DNA of 5,826 nucleotides from JAWPNA01 sp045402695 (lineage in GTDB: Bacteria > Acidobacteriota > Polarisedimenticolia > JACPZX01 > DASXTC01), in contig JAWPNA010000010.1 in the NCBI GenBank assembly GCA_045402695.1, forward strand, positions 1-5,826, in the 5' to 3' direction. Of the stretch, positions 1 through 5,826 are shown one piece after another. A program made the translations under genes and the position numbers. The notes below the pieces were generated by a model, which saw nothing but the letters and a program-made list of their open reading frames with translations, did no database searches and was not told the origin of the DNA. Position 1 is the first letter of the stretch. Each line of letters opens with the position of its first letter.

Positions 1-1451
1 TGACCGCCGACGGGGGCACGCCGAGCCAGCTCACCGAGGGGAGCTGGAACGTCGGCGGGCGTCCCGAGGGCGCCCCCTTCGCCGTCGGCCTCGACTGGAC
101 GCCCGACGGACAGGAGATCGTCTTCGACGGGCTCATGGAAATCGACGCCGACGACCGCTATCGGGAGTCGCAGATCTACGCGGTCAACGTCAAAACGCTC
201 GCGATCCGGCAGATCACCCAGCGCAAAGGGCCGTGGGTGAACCCCGTCGTGTCGAAGGACGGCAAGCAAGTCGCCTTCAGGGGTTTCGACTGGACGCCGC
301 AGACGTACAAGGCCGAGGAGTTGTACGTCATCGGCCTGGACGGAAGCGGCATGCGTCAGGCCTCGGGCACGCTGGACCTCGATCCGGAAGAGATGCAGTG
401 GTCGCCTGAGGGCGGCGGCCTCTACTTCAAGGCGGAGGATCGGGGCAGCAGCAACATCTGGTTCGCCGACCTGAAGGGAGGTGTACAACAGGTGACGGAA
501 GGGGTCCACATGCTGTCGCTCGGCTCGCTCAGCCGCAAGGGGATCGCCGTAGGCGTGCGCTCCACCTCGAACGAGCCGCCGGACATCGTGAGGTATGACC
601 TCGCTCGACCCAAGAACATCGCCCGCCTCACGCAGGTCAACGACGATCTCCTCGCCGGTCGCCGGATCGGCGAGGTCGAGGAGATCTGGTACACCTCCAC
701 GGGGGGCGCGCGGGTGCAGGGATGGCTGGTCAAGCCTCCATCCTTCGACCCCACGAAGAGGTACCCGCTGATCCTCCATATCCACGGCGGCCCGCATGCC
801 ATGTACAACGTGGGATTCAGCTACTCCTTCCAGAACTTCGCCGCCTCGGGATACCTGGTGCTGTACACCAATCCCAGGGGAAGCACGGGGTACGGAACCG
901 ATTTCGGCAACGCGATCGACGACGCCTATCCCGGCGTCGACTACGACGACCTCATGGCCGGCGTTGACGCGGCGCTGACACGTGGATATGTCGATCGCAA
1001 CCGGCTCTACGCCACCGGCGTGAGCGGGGGAGGGGTGCTCTCGAGCTGGATCGTGGGACACACCGATCGTTTCGCCGCGGCGGTGGTGAGGGCACCAGTG
1101 ATCGACTGGATCAGCTTCGCCGGCACCACCGACATCTCAGCGTGGGGATACTACCGGTTCCGGGGCCATTTCTGGGAGAACCCGGACAAGTGGCTGCGCC
1201 ACTCGCCTCTGATGTACGTGGGCCGCGTGAACACGCCAACGCTGCTGATGACGGGGGAGCTGGATCTGCGCACGCCGATGGGACAGACGGAGGAGTATTA
1301 CCAGGCTCTCAAGGAGCGGCATGTCCCAACGGCGATGATCCGGTTTCAGGGGGAGTATCACGGCACGGGCAGCAAGCCCTCCAACTTCATGCGCACGCAG
1401 CTCTACATCCTGAGCTGGTTCGAGAAACATGCCGGCGGAGGCCAATCGTGA
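1..1451 (+). CDS. S9 family (prolyl oligopeptidase-type) serine peptidase, 5' partial
   Basis: The frame is open from base 3 to the TGA at 1449-1451, so the true start lies upstream. The ATG at 135 is an internal methionine: 44 in-frame codons before it already encode propeller-like sequence (LDWTPDGQEIVFDG). About 480 C-terminal residues are visible. Bases 1 to about 600 encode TolB/PD40-type beta-propeller blades (SKDGKQVAF, QWSPEGGGLYF). From about 680 to the end comes the alpha/beta-hydrolase domain, with the oxyanion-loop motif HIHGGPHAMY and then NPRGSTGYG. The likely triad is Ser in GVSGGG (codon 1023-1025), Asp in GELDLRTP (1263-1265) and His in EYHG (1359-1361). All are present, so the enzyme should be active. 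S9 enzymes cleave short peptides, with the propeller filtering access; relatives of this type are often exported, but the N-terminus is not visible. The last four bases overlap the next gene. The exact S9 subfamily (DPP/acylaminoacyl-peptidase-like) and substrate are uncertain. Confidence 0.93.
   Translation, partial: TADGGTPSQLTEGSWNVGGRPEGAPFAVGLDWTPDGQEIVFDGLMEIDADDRYRESQIYAVNVKTLAIRQITQRKGPWVNPVVSKDGKQVAFRGFDWTPQTYKAEELYVIGLDGSGMRQASGTLDLDPEEMQWSPEGGGLYFKAEDRGSSNIWFADLKGGVQQVTEGVHMLSLGSLSRKGIAVGVRSTSNEPPDIVRYDLARPKNIARLTQVNDDLLAGRRIGEVEEIWYTSTGGARVQGWLVKPPSFDPTKRYPLILHIHGGPHAMYNVGFSYSFQNFAASGYLVLYTNPRGSTGYGTDFGNAIDDAYPGVDYDDLMAGVDAALTRGYVDRNRLYATGVSGGGVLSSWIVGHTDRFAAAVVRAPVIDWISFAGTTDISAWGYYRFRGHFWENPDKWLRHSPLMYVGRVNTPTLLMTGELDLRTPMGQTEEYYQALKERHVPTAMIRFQGEYHGTGSKPSNFMRTQLYILSWFEKHAGGGQS
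1437..1441 (+). promoter_or_regulatory. Ribosome-binding site for the amidohydrolase gene
   Basis: GGAGG lies inside the last codons of the S9 peptidase gene, six bases before the GTG at 1448. It supports GTG 1448 as the start rather than the in-frame ATG at 1460, which would be 18 bases from this motif. GTG also gives the Arg-rich n-region (MRRRM) expected of a signal peptide. Confidence 0.7.
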
Positions 1452-3253
1452 GACGCCGGATGGAAGCGCTCCTCTGCGTCATCCTCCTGCTGGCGGCCGC
1501 GGCGCACCCGGCGGGGGCGGGCCCGAAGGGGCAAGACTCGGATCTCGGGGCCGCGAGGCGTCTGTTCGAGGAGAACCTCGACGCGATTCGCCACAAGGAT
1601 CGTGCCGCCTACCTGGCCTGCTACCTCGACGCCGGCACGCTCGCCCGCACGGGGCCCGACGGGTTCCAGCTCGGATTCAAGTCTCTCGCGGATCAATCCT
1701 CGGACACGTCGTGGCCCGATCTGTTCGAAGCGTCGGACCTCAGGCTCGTGCCCGTGGAGCCCGGCGTCGTCTACGGCACGTACCGGTTCCGCGTGCGGTA
1801 CTCAGAGCAGGAGCAGTCGGGCCTGTCGGAGCGGCTGTTCCTGAAGACCCCGCGGGGCTGGCGCATCGCCGTCACCACGGCCTTCACGGCGCCGCCCGGC
1901 ACGCCGCCACCGCCCGTGGCGCTGGTGGGCGCGACGCTGATCGACGGAACGGGCGCGGCTCCGATCGCGGGCGCGACGGTCGTGATCCGCGCAGGCAAGA
2001 TCGAGTGCGCCGGTTCCAAAGCGAGCTGTCCCGTCCCGGAGGGGATGGCGGTCACCGATCTCTCCGGGCTCTGGATCATGCCGGGAATCGTCGATGCGCA
2101 CGTCCATTTCTCCCAGACGGGTTGGGCCGACGGCCGCCCCGACGCGATCGACGTGCGGGACCGTTATCCCTACGAGCAGGTCCAGGCCGGCCTGCGCGCC
2201 CATCCCGAGCGGTGGTTCCGCTCCTACCTGTGCTCGGGGGTGACCGCGGTCTTCGACGTCGGGGGTTATCCGTGGACGTGGGAGCTGCGCGGGCGCGCGG
2301 AGTCCGACACGCTCGCGCCCCACGTCGTCGCCGCGGGGCCGCTCCTTTCGACGCTCGATTTCTGGCTGAACCTGCCGGCGGAAAGGCAGTTCATCCATCT
2401 CGCCGGAAACGATGCCGCGCGCGCCGGCGTGCGCTACCTCGCGTCCCATGGCGCCAGCGCGGTGAAGGTCTGGTTCATCCCGGTCGCCGAGCGGAATCCC
2501 GAGGAGATGGACGCGGCGGTGTTGGCCGCCGGAGAGGAGGCGCGCAAGTCGGGCATCCCGCTCATCGTTCACGCGACGGGGCTGCGCGAGGCGAAGTCCG
2601 CGCTTCAGGCGGGCGCGAACCTTCTGGTGCACAGCGTCTGGGATCAGCCGGTGGACGACGAGTTCATCCGGCTCGCGCGGCGTAACAACGTCATCTACTG
2701 CCCCACGCTCACCGTCGCCGACGGCTACCGCAGGATGTCCGACTCCGCCCTTTCCGGGATCGCGCCGGAGGTTGACGACCCGGGCGGCTGCGTTGACGCG
2801 GAGACGCTGGCGCGCCTTGCCGAGACGCCTGAGGCAGGGGCCGGCAAGGTCGATTCCAAGACGGCTGAGCGGGGCGCATCGCGGAACGAGGAGCGCCGGC
2901 GGATCATGGCGGCCAACCTGAAGAAGGTCCACGAGGCCGGGATCACGGTGGCCATGGGAACGGACGCCGGCAATCCCCTCACGCTGCACGGCCCATCGAT
3001 CTACGCGGAGATGGAGGCGATGGCGGCGGCGGGTCTCTCTCCGATGGACGTGTTGGTCGCCTCGACGCGCGGGGGCGCTCGGGCCATGGGCCGCGAGAAC
3101 GACTTCGGGACGGCCGAGGCGGGCAAGATCGCCGACCTGCTGATCGTGGCGGCGGACCCAACCACGACGGTCGCCAACCTGCGGCGGGTGCGCTACGTGG
3201 TGCGCGCCGGCGTGCTGCGCGCGCAGGAGGAGCTGCGGGCCGCGAGGAAGTGA
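1448..3253 (+). CDS. Exported metal-dependent amidohydrolase with N-terminal NTF2/DUF4440-like domain
   Basis: This 601-residue protein starts at GTG 1448, chosen for its GGAGG site and its GTGA overlap with the upstream stop. Residues 1-24 look like a Sec signal peptide: MRRRM, a hydrophobic LLCVILLLAAAA core, and A-G-A as a possible signal peptidase I site. Residues about 33-148 resemble an NTF2/SnoaL/DUF4440 domain (helical ARRLFEENLDAIRHKDRAAYLACY, then strands ending in TPRGWRIAVTTAF). A short Pro-rich linker follows (PPGTPPPPVA). Residues about 157-595 form an imidazolonepropionase-like amidohydrolase, from ALVGATLIDGTG to the C-terminal GKIADLLIVAADP. Predicted metal ligands of a binuclear subtype are His218 and His220 (AHVHF), Lys340 (AVKVWF, the likely carboxylated lysine), His375 (IVHATG), His395 (LVHSVWD) and Asp506 (GTDAGN). 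Relatives include Xaa-Pro dipeptidases and other amide hydrolases, so peptide hydrolysis beside the S9 peptidase is plausible but inferred. The role of the NTF2-like domain is unknown. Confidence 0.93.
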   Translation: MRRRMEALLCVILLLAAAAHPAGAGPKGQDSDLGAARRLFEENLDAIRHKDRAAYLACYLDAGTLARTGPDGFQLGFKSLADQSSDTSWPDLFEASDLRLVPVEPGVVYGTYRFRVRYSEQEQSGLSERLFLKTPRGWRIAVTTAFTAPPGTPPPPVALVGATLIDGTGAAPIAGATVVIRAGKIECAGSKASCPVPEGMAVTDLSGLWIMPGIVDAHVHFSQTGWADGRPDAIDVRDRYPYEQVQAGLRAHPERWFRSYLCSGVTAVFDVGGYPWTWELRGRAESDTLAPHVVAAGPLLSTLDFWLNLPAERQFIHLAGNDAARAGVRYLASHGASAVKVWFIPVAERNPEEMDAAVLAAGEEARKSGIPLIVHATGLREAKSALQAGANLLVHSVWDQPVDDEFIRLARRNNVIYCPTLTVADGYRRMSDSALSGIAPEVDDPGGCVDAETLARLAETPEAGAGKVDSKTAERGASRNEERRRIMAANLKKVHEAGITVAMGTDAGNPLTLHGPSIYAEMEAMAAAGLSPMDVLVASTRGGARAMGRENDFGTAEAGKIADLLIVAADPTTTVANLRRVRYVVRAGVLRAQEELRAARK

Positions 3254-3269
3254 TCGGGTGCCGGAAAGT
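3254..3269. other. Convergent intergenic spacer without visible terminator
   Basis: Only 16 bases separate the TGA of the amidohydrolase gene (3251-3253) from the TGA of the leftward glycosyltransferase gene (3270-3272). The spacer contains no GC hairpin followed by a T-tract on either strand. Termination must use signals inside the coding regions, be factor-dependent, or allow the two transcripts to overlap. Confidence 0.75.
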
Positions 3270-5396
3270 TCAGCGCGCCGGAGTCTGCACCTTCACCAGC
3301 CGGACCGGCTGGATGTAGGCGTTGCGGTCCTCTCTCAGCGCGGCAAAGTACGCGTCGTTGATGAACCAGATCCGCAGAGCGGCCTTCGCCGGCGCAGCCG
3401 TCTCCCATCGGAAGATGAAGGGGCGTGTTTCCAGCGCTGTCTCGAAGACCTCTTCTTTCCCTTGCGTGGCCTGCCCGCCGGGCCCGTATTCCAGCAGAGT
3501 CACCTTGAGTTTCGCCATTGAGCCGTCGGCCCGTGTGCCCCGGGCGCGCCACGTGAACGCGTAGGTTCCCGGCGAGAGATCGAATGCAGGCGTGGTAACC
3601 GCTCCGGCCGAGAGCATTTCGAGAAAACCGCTGCCCGAGACCTTGTAGTCGTCGGTCATGGCCATCTCCGAGAAGGGGATCGGCGGCCAGCACTCCACCG
3701 CGGGCGCGGACGACAGATCGGACCCGTTCAGGATGATCATGGCCGGATTGCCCGAGATGTCGTCCAGGCTCAGGAACGGGCCACCGATCTCGCTGCGCCC
3801 CCCAGGTGCGATCGTCGCCGTGAGATCGTTGAGGAGATCCGCGATCTTCCCTTCGCGCTGCGCGCCCGAGCGGAAGCGCCGCGCCGTGAGGATGAAGTCG
3901 TAGGCTCCCGAACGCGCGTCGCAGATCAGGTCGAGGTATGGGGCGACATCGAAGGGGGCGCGCAGACGCGCGAGGTCCAGGGCGTGGACCCGGACCTCCT
4001 CGGCGATCCCCACCTTCGTGTCTCCCGGACCGGCGCTCAGGATCCGTTCGTTGAGATCGAGGATGGCCTGTGTCCGCGTCTCCGGCAGCGAGGAACGGCT
4101 CCACGCCTGGGCCACGGCCGACGCCAGTCCGGCCAGCAGCAACAGCGTCGCGAGCGCTGCGAAGGAGCGGGACGCCGCGCGCGTCGAGAGCTTCCGGCTC
4201 GACTCGAAGCGGGCCAGGATCTGATACAGGAGGATCACCCCGCAGCCGGCGGCCACCGCCGCGAGCGGATACAGGACGACGAAATTGCGGTGCATCGAGA
4301 CGCGCATCCGGGACATGTAGGCGAGGTAGACGGCGGGAAAACAGAGCACCAGCCATCCGGTCTTTCTCCTGGCCAGAACCGCGATGCCGGCCAGCACAAG
4401 CGCCGATGCGATCCATCCCAGGTTCGAGGCCATTGTCTGGAGCTGAAGCAGCAGATGCGCGATCCCTGGCTCCACCGTCGCGGACGGGTGACCCCTGATG
4501 CTGTAGTGGAGGACCTCGTAGCCCGCCCCTCTCAGGAAGTTGGGCAGGTCGAGCACGGCGTACGGAGTCCCCGCCACGAATGCCGCCCCCGAGGAGGCCG
4601 GCCCCGCCACCCACATCCAGACTTTGTGGCAGGGGGCGCGCGACGCGAGCGACCACGCGAGCGCCAGCAAAGGCACGGCGATGCAGACCGCGGCGTTGTA
4701 CTTGGTGGAGGCCGCCAGGCCGGCGGCGACGAACGACCAGACCAGAAATGCAGGCCTGCCGCGTGCCTCGTAAAGCATGGAGAGATAGACGGCGAGCAGG
4801 ACGAAGAAGGCGACCGGCAGGTCGGGCGTGACGATGGCGGAGTGCTCGACGTGGACTTCGAGCCCTGCGAGGAATGCGGCAGCAGCCAGGCCGGCCCACA
4901 CCCCCCGGATCTCCTTGCCCGCCAGGTAGGCCAGCCAGACGCACCCCGCGCCGAGGGCCGCGGTCAGCCAGCGGTTCCACAGGTAAAACGACGGGTGCGA
5001 GATGGTCCAGTGCCAGCCGGTGTCGAACTGCGTCTTGAGCTCGCCGAGATCGCGCAGGTAGGAGCCGGCCCCCTCAGGCTGCCCCATGAGATAGAGGTAG
5101 TGCAGCACGTCCACGATCAGATTCATGTAGATCCCGAGGGACCCGTACTTGAAGAAGTGAGGATTGTAGTCGCCCGTTTGCATCATTCGGATCGCGGCGC
5201 CGGCGGTCTGCGGCTCGTCCCAGTGAAGGATGTAGGGAAGCCCCTCGCTGCTCCGCATGGCGCGGATGCCGAAGGCCAGCAGGACGGCGATCGTGGCGAG
5301 CAGCCCGGCCAGCGGAAAGCCCGAGCGCGCGTCCTTGCGCGGGGTCTCAGTCGCTCGCGTTTCTGGCTGCGACGGCGGAAACCATGCGTCCTTCAT
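3270..5396 (-). CDS. GT39-like (ArnT/PMT-type) membrane glycosyltransferase with C-terminal CBM60-like domain
   Basis: This 708-residue integral membrane protein probably moves a sugar from a polyprenyl-phosphate donor to an acceptor on the outer face of the cytoplasmic membrane. A basic N-terminus precedes TM1 (about 28-45). The first outer loop holds the GT-C acidic pair Asp60-Glu61 (HWDEPQ) and NPHFFKYGSLGIY. Further hydrophobic segments lie near 86-103, 143-160, 166-180, 193-209, 215-250, 258-280, 328-342, 346-362, 371-393 and 411-430. TPDLPVAFF (Asp192) and TKYNA (231-235) fit GT39 family patterns. Residues 440-510 resemble the extracytoplasmic alpha/beta segment common after the membrane part (DLNERILSAGPGDTKVGI, YDFILTARR). 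Residues about 570-705 look like a beta-sandwich with IWFINDAY and EDRNAYI, as in calcium-dependent CBM60-type modules. The ATG at 5394-5396 follows GAGG by six bases and overlaps the methyltransferase gene by 50 bases; the next Met (residue 47) would remove TM1. Donor and acceptor are unknown. Confidence 0.9.
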   Translation of the reverse strand: MKDAWFPPSQPETRATETPRKDARSGFPLAGLLATIAVLLAFGIRAMRSSEGLPYILHWDEPQTAGAAIRMMQTGDYNPHFFKYGSLGIYMNLIVDVLHYLYLMGQPEGAGSYLRDLGELKTQFDTGWHWTISHPSFYLWNRWLTAALGAGCVWLAYLAGKEIRGVWAGLAAAAFLAGLEVHVEHSAIVTPDLPVAFFVLLAVYLSMLYEARGRPAFLVWSFVAAGLAASTKYNAAVCIAVPLLALAWSLASRAPCHKVWMWVAGPASSGAAFVAGTPYAVLDLPNFLRGAGYEVLHYSIRGHPSATVEPGIAHLLLQLQTMASNLGWIASALVLAGIAVLARRKTGWLVLCFPAVYLAYMSRMRVSMHRNFVVLYPLAAVAAGCGVILLYQILARFESSRKLSTRAASRSFAALATLLLLAGLASAVAQAWSRSSLPETRTQAILDLNERILSAGPGDTKVGIAEEVRVHALDLARLRAPFDVAPYLDLICDARSGAYDFILTARRFRSGAQREGKIADLLNDLTATIAPGGRSEIGGPFLSLDDISGNPAMIILNGSDLSSAPAVECWPPIPFSEMAMTDDYKVSGSGFLEMLSAGAVTTPAFDLSPGTYAFTWRARGTRADGSMAKLKVTLLEYGPGGQATQGKEEVFETALETRPFIFRWETAAPAKAALRIWFINDAYFAALREDRNAYIQPVRLVKVQTPAR

Positions 5397-5826
5397 ATTC
5401 CCCCTCGCGTTGGCGCAACACCTGGAGCGGAGCGACCAATCGCGGCAGCTCCCCGGGCTTCAGGAGGAAGTCGGGGTTGGTGGGCCCGCCGCGGGCGGCC
5501 TGATCGACGGTGAACGTCTCGTAGAGGAGGAGCCCCCCGGCCCGCAAAGCGCGGATGAGGCCGGCGAACAGCGGCCGGTGCAGGTAATGGACCCCGAGGA
5601 TCAGGTCGAAAGCGTCGTCTCCGAGATCGGCGAGGCCGGTCTCCAGATCGAGGACCTCGGCAGTCACCGGGAGGTCGAGTCTTGCCGCGTCGGCCCTCAG
5701 CGCCTTGATCTTTTCCGCGTCGCGATCCACGGCGCGCACGGAGAAGCCCGCCGCGGCCATCAACAGCGCGTGCCGCCCGCGGCCGCAGGCGAGGTCCAGC
5801 GCTTCTCCTCCCCGCGGCAGCAGGTC
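5347..5826 (-). CDS. Class I SAM-dependent methyltransferase (TehB/UbiE-like fold), 5' partial
   Basis: The reading frame runs off the right edge of the window, so the N-terminus is missing; 159 codons plus TGA (5347-5349) are visible. The Met at 5758-5760 and the TTG before it are internal, because motif I lies upstream of both: ALDLACGRGRHAL, with the acidic residue and G-R-G loop that bind S-adenosylmethionine (Asp at 5794-5796). The post-I acidic residue is the first Asp of AVDRDAEKI (5725-5727). DAFDLILGVHYLHRPLF fits motif II, and LRAGGLLLYETFT fits motif III. The following GPTNPDFLLKPGEL stretch is typical of small TehB-like bacterial methyltransferases of unknown substrate. It is probably cytoplasmic, with no membrane segment seen. 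The last 16 codons overlap the start of the glycosyltransferase gene, pointing to an operon. Tellurite resistance should not be assumed; the methyl acceptor is unknown. Confidence 0.88.
   Translation of the reverse strand, partial: DLLPRGGEALDLACGRGRHALLMAAAGFSVRAVDRDAEKIKALRADAARLDLPVTAEVLDLETGLADLGDDAFDLILGVHYLHRPLFAGLIRALRAGGLLLYETFTVDQAARGGPTNPDFLLKPGELPRLVAPLQVLRQREGEYEGRMVSAVAARNASD
5403..5406 (-). promoter_or_regulatory. Ribosome-binding site for the GT39-like gene
   Basis: On the minus strand GAGG (within GAGGGGG) sits six bases before the ATG at 5394-5396, inside the coding sequence of the methyltransferase. It supports this start and hence the 50-base gene overlap, suggesting that the glycosyltransferase is co-transcribed and perhaps translationally coupled with the methyltransferase. 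Confidence 0.6.

Noticed and set aside
1142..1447. Upstream extension of the amidohydrolase frame by 102 codons
   Set aside because: This stretch overlaps the catalytic half of the S9 peptidase and encodes no signal peptide. The GGAGG-supported GTG at 1448 gives a proper exported protein.
1463..1477. Possible lipoprotein lipobox (LLC) in the amidohydrolase signal peptide
   Set aside because: The cysteine is residue 10, at the start of the hydrophobic core rather than its end, and the preceding residues do not match a lipobox. A signal peptidase I site further on fits better.
1429..2685. 418-codon + strand open frame in a different phase from the amidohydrolase
   Set aside because: It is an Arg/Gly/Ala-rich out-of-frame reading of the same DNA with no motif, and it ends in the middle of the amidohydrolase domain.
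1802..2989. 395-codon open frame on the - strand opposite the amidohydrolase
   Set aside because: No domain-like sequence and Arg/His-rich composition. The + strand frame contains the complete amidohydrolase metal site.
3201..3225. Inverted repeat TGCGCGC / GCGCGCA with an 11-base loop near the end of the amidohydrolase gene
   Set aside because: It lies inside coding sequence, has no following T-tract, and simple GC-alternating repeats are expected by chance here. Not called as a terminator.
3193..4980. 595-codon open frame on the - strand overlapping the glycosyltransferase in another frame
   Set aside because: Low-complexity Arg/Gly-rich translation that crosses into the amidohydrolase gene. 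The glycosyltransferase frame has clear membrane segments and motifs, so this is a shadow.
3984..5513. 509-codon open frame on the + strand opposite the glycosyltransferase and methyltransferase genes
   Set aside because: Its translation is rich in Arg, Gly, Pro and His with no recognisable domain. It spans two well-supported genes on the other strand and is explained by GC-rich codon bias.

Overview
This is a GC-rich (about two-thirds G+C by eye), gene-dense bacterial segment. It holds four protein-coding genes arranged as two converging pairs, with almost no non-coding DNA. There are no RNA genes, mobile elements, CRISPR arrays or long repeats. The gene content (an S9 prolyl-oligopeptidase-type peptidase coupled to an exported imidazolonepropionase-like amidohydrolase, plus a large GT39-type membrane glycosyltransferase) and the strong third-position GC bias fit Acidobacteriota or a similar GC-rich soil or sediment lineage. 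That placement is a guess from style, not a marker-based assignment.

Left half, + strand. The window opens inside a gene for an S9-family serine peptidase: the end of a beta-propeller followed by a complete alpha/beta-hydrolase domain with Ser, Asp and His all present. Its stop codon overlaps the GTG start of the next gene (GTGA), and a GGAGG ribosome-binding site lies in its last codons, so the two are probably translationally coupled. The second gene encodes a 601-residue protein with a signal peptide, an NTF2/DUF4440-like domain and a metal-dependent amidohydrolase domain with the full set of metal ligands (HxH, Lys, His, His, Asp). Together the pair suggests breakdown of peptides or peptide-like compounds outside the cytoplasm. 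The substrate cannot be read from sequence.

Right half, - strand. A class I SAM-dependent methyltransferase gene enters from the right edge (its start lies outside the window). Its 3' end overlaps by 50 bases the start of a 708-residue GT39/ArnT/PMT-like membrane glycosyltransferase. The glycosyltransferase has a multi-pass GT-C membrane region, an extracytoplasmic alpha/beta-like segment, and a C-terminal beta-sandwich-like domain. The last carries an ND...EDRN signature resembling calcium-dependent carbohydrate-binding modules of the CBM60/CBM36 kind.

The two pairs meet tail to tail with 16 bases between stop codons and no recognisable intrinsic terminator. I see no new multi-gene system. 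The most noteworthy observations are the two domain fusions (NTF2-like plus amidohydrolase; GT39 plus CBM60-like) and the tight overlaps.
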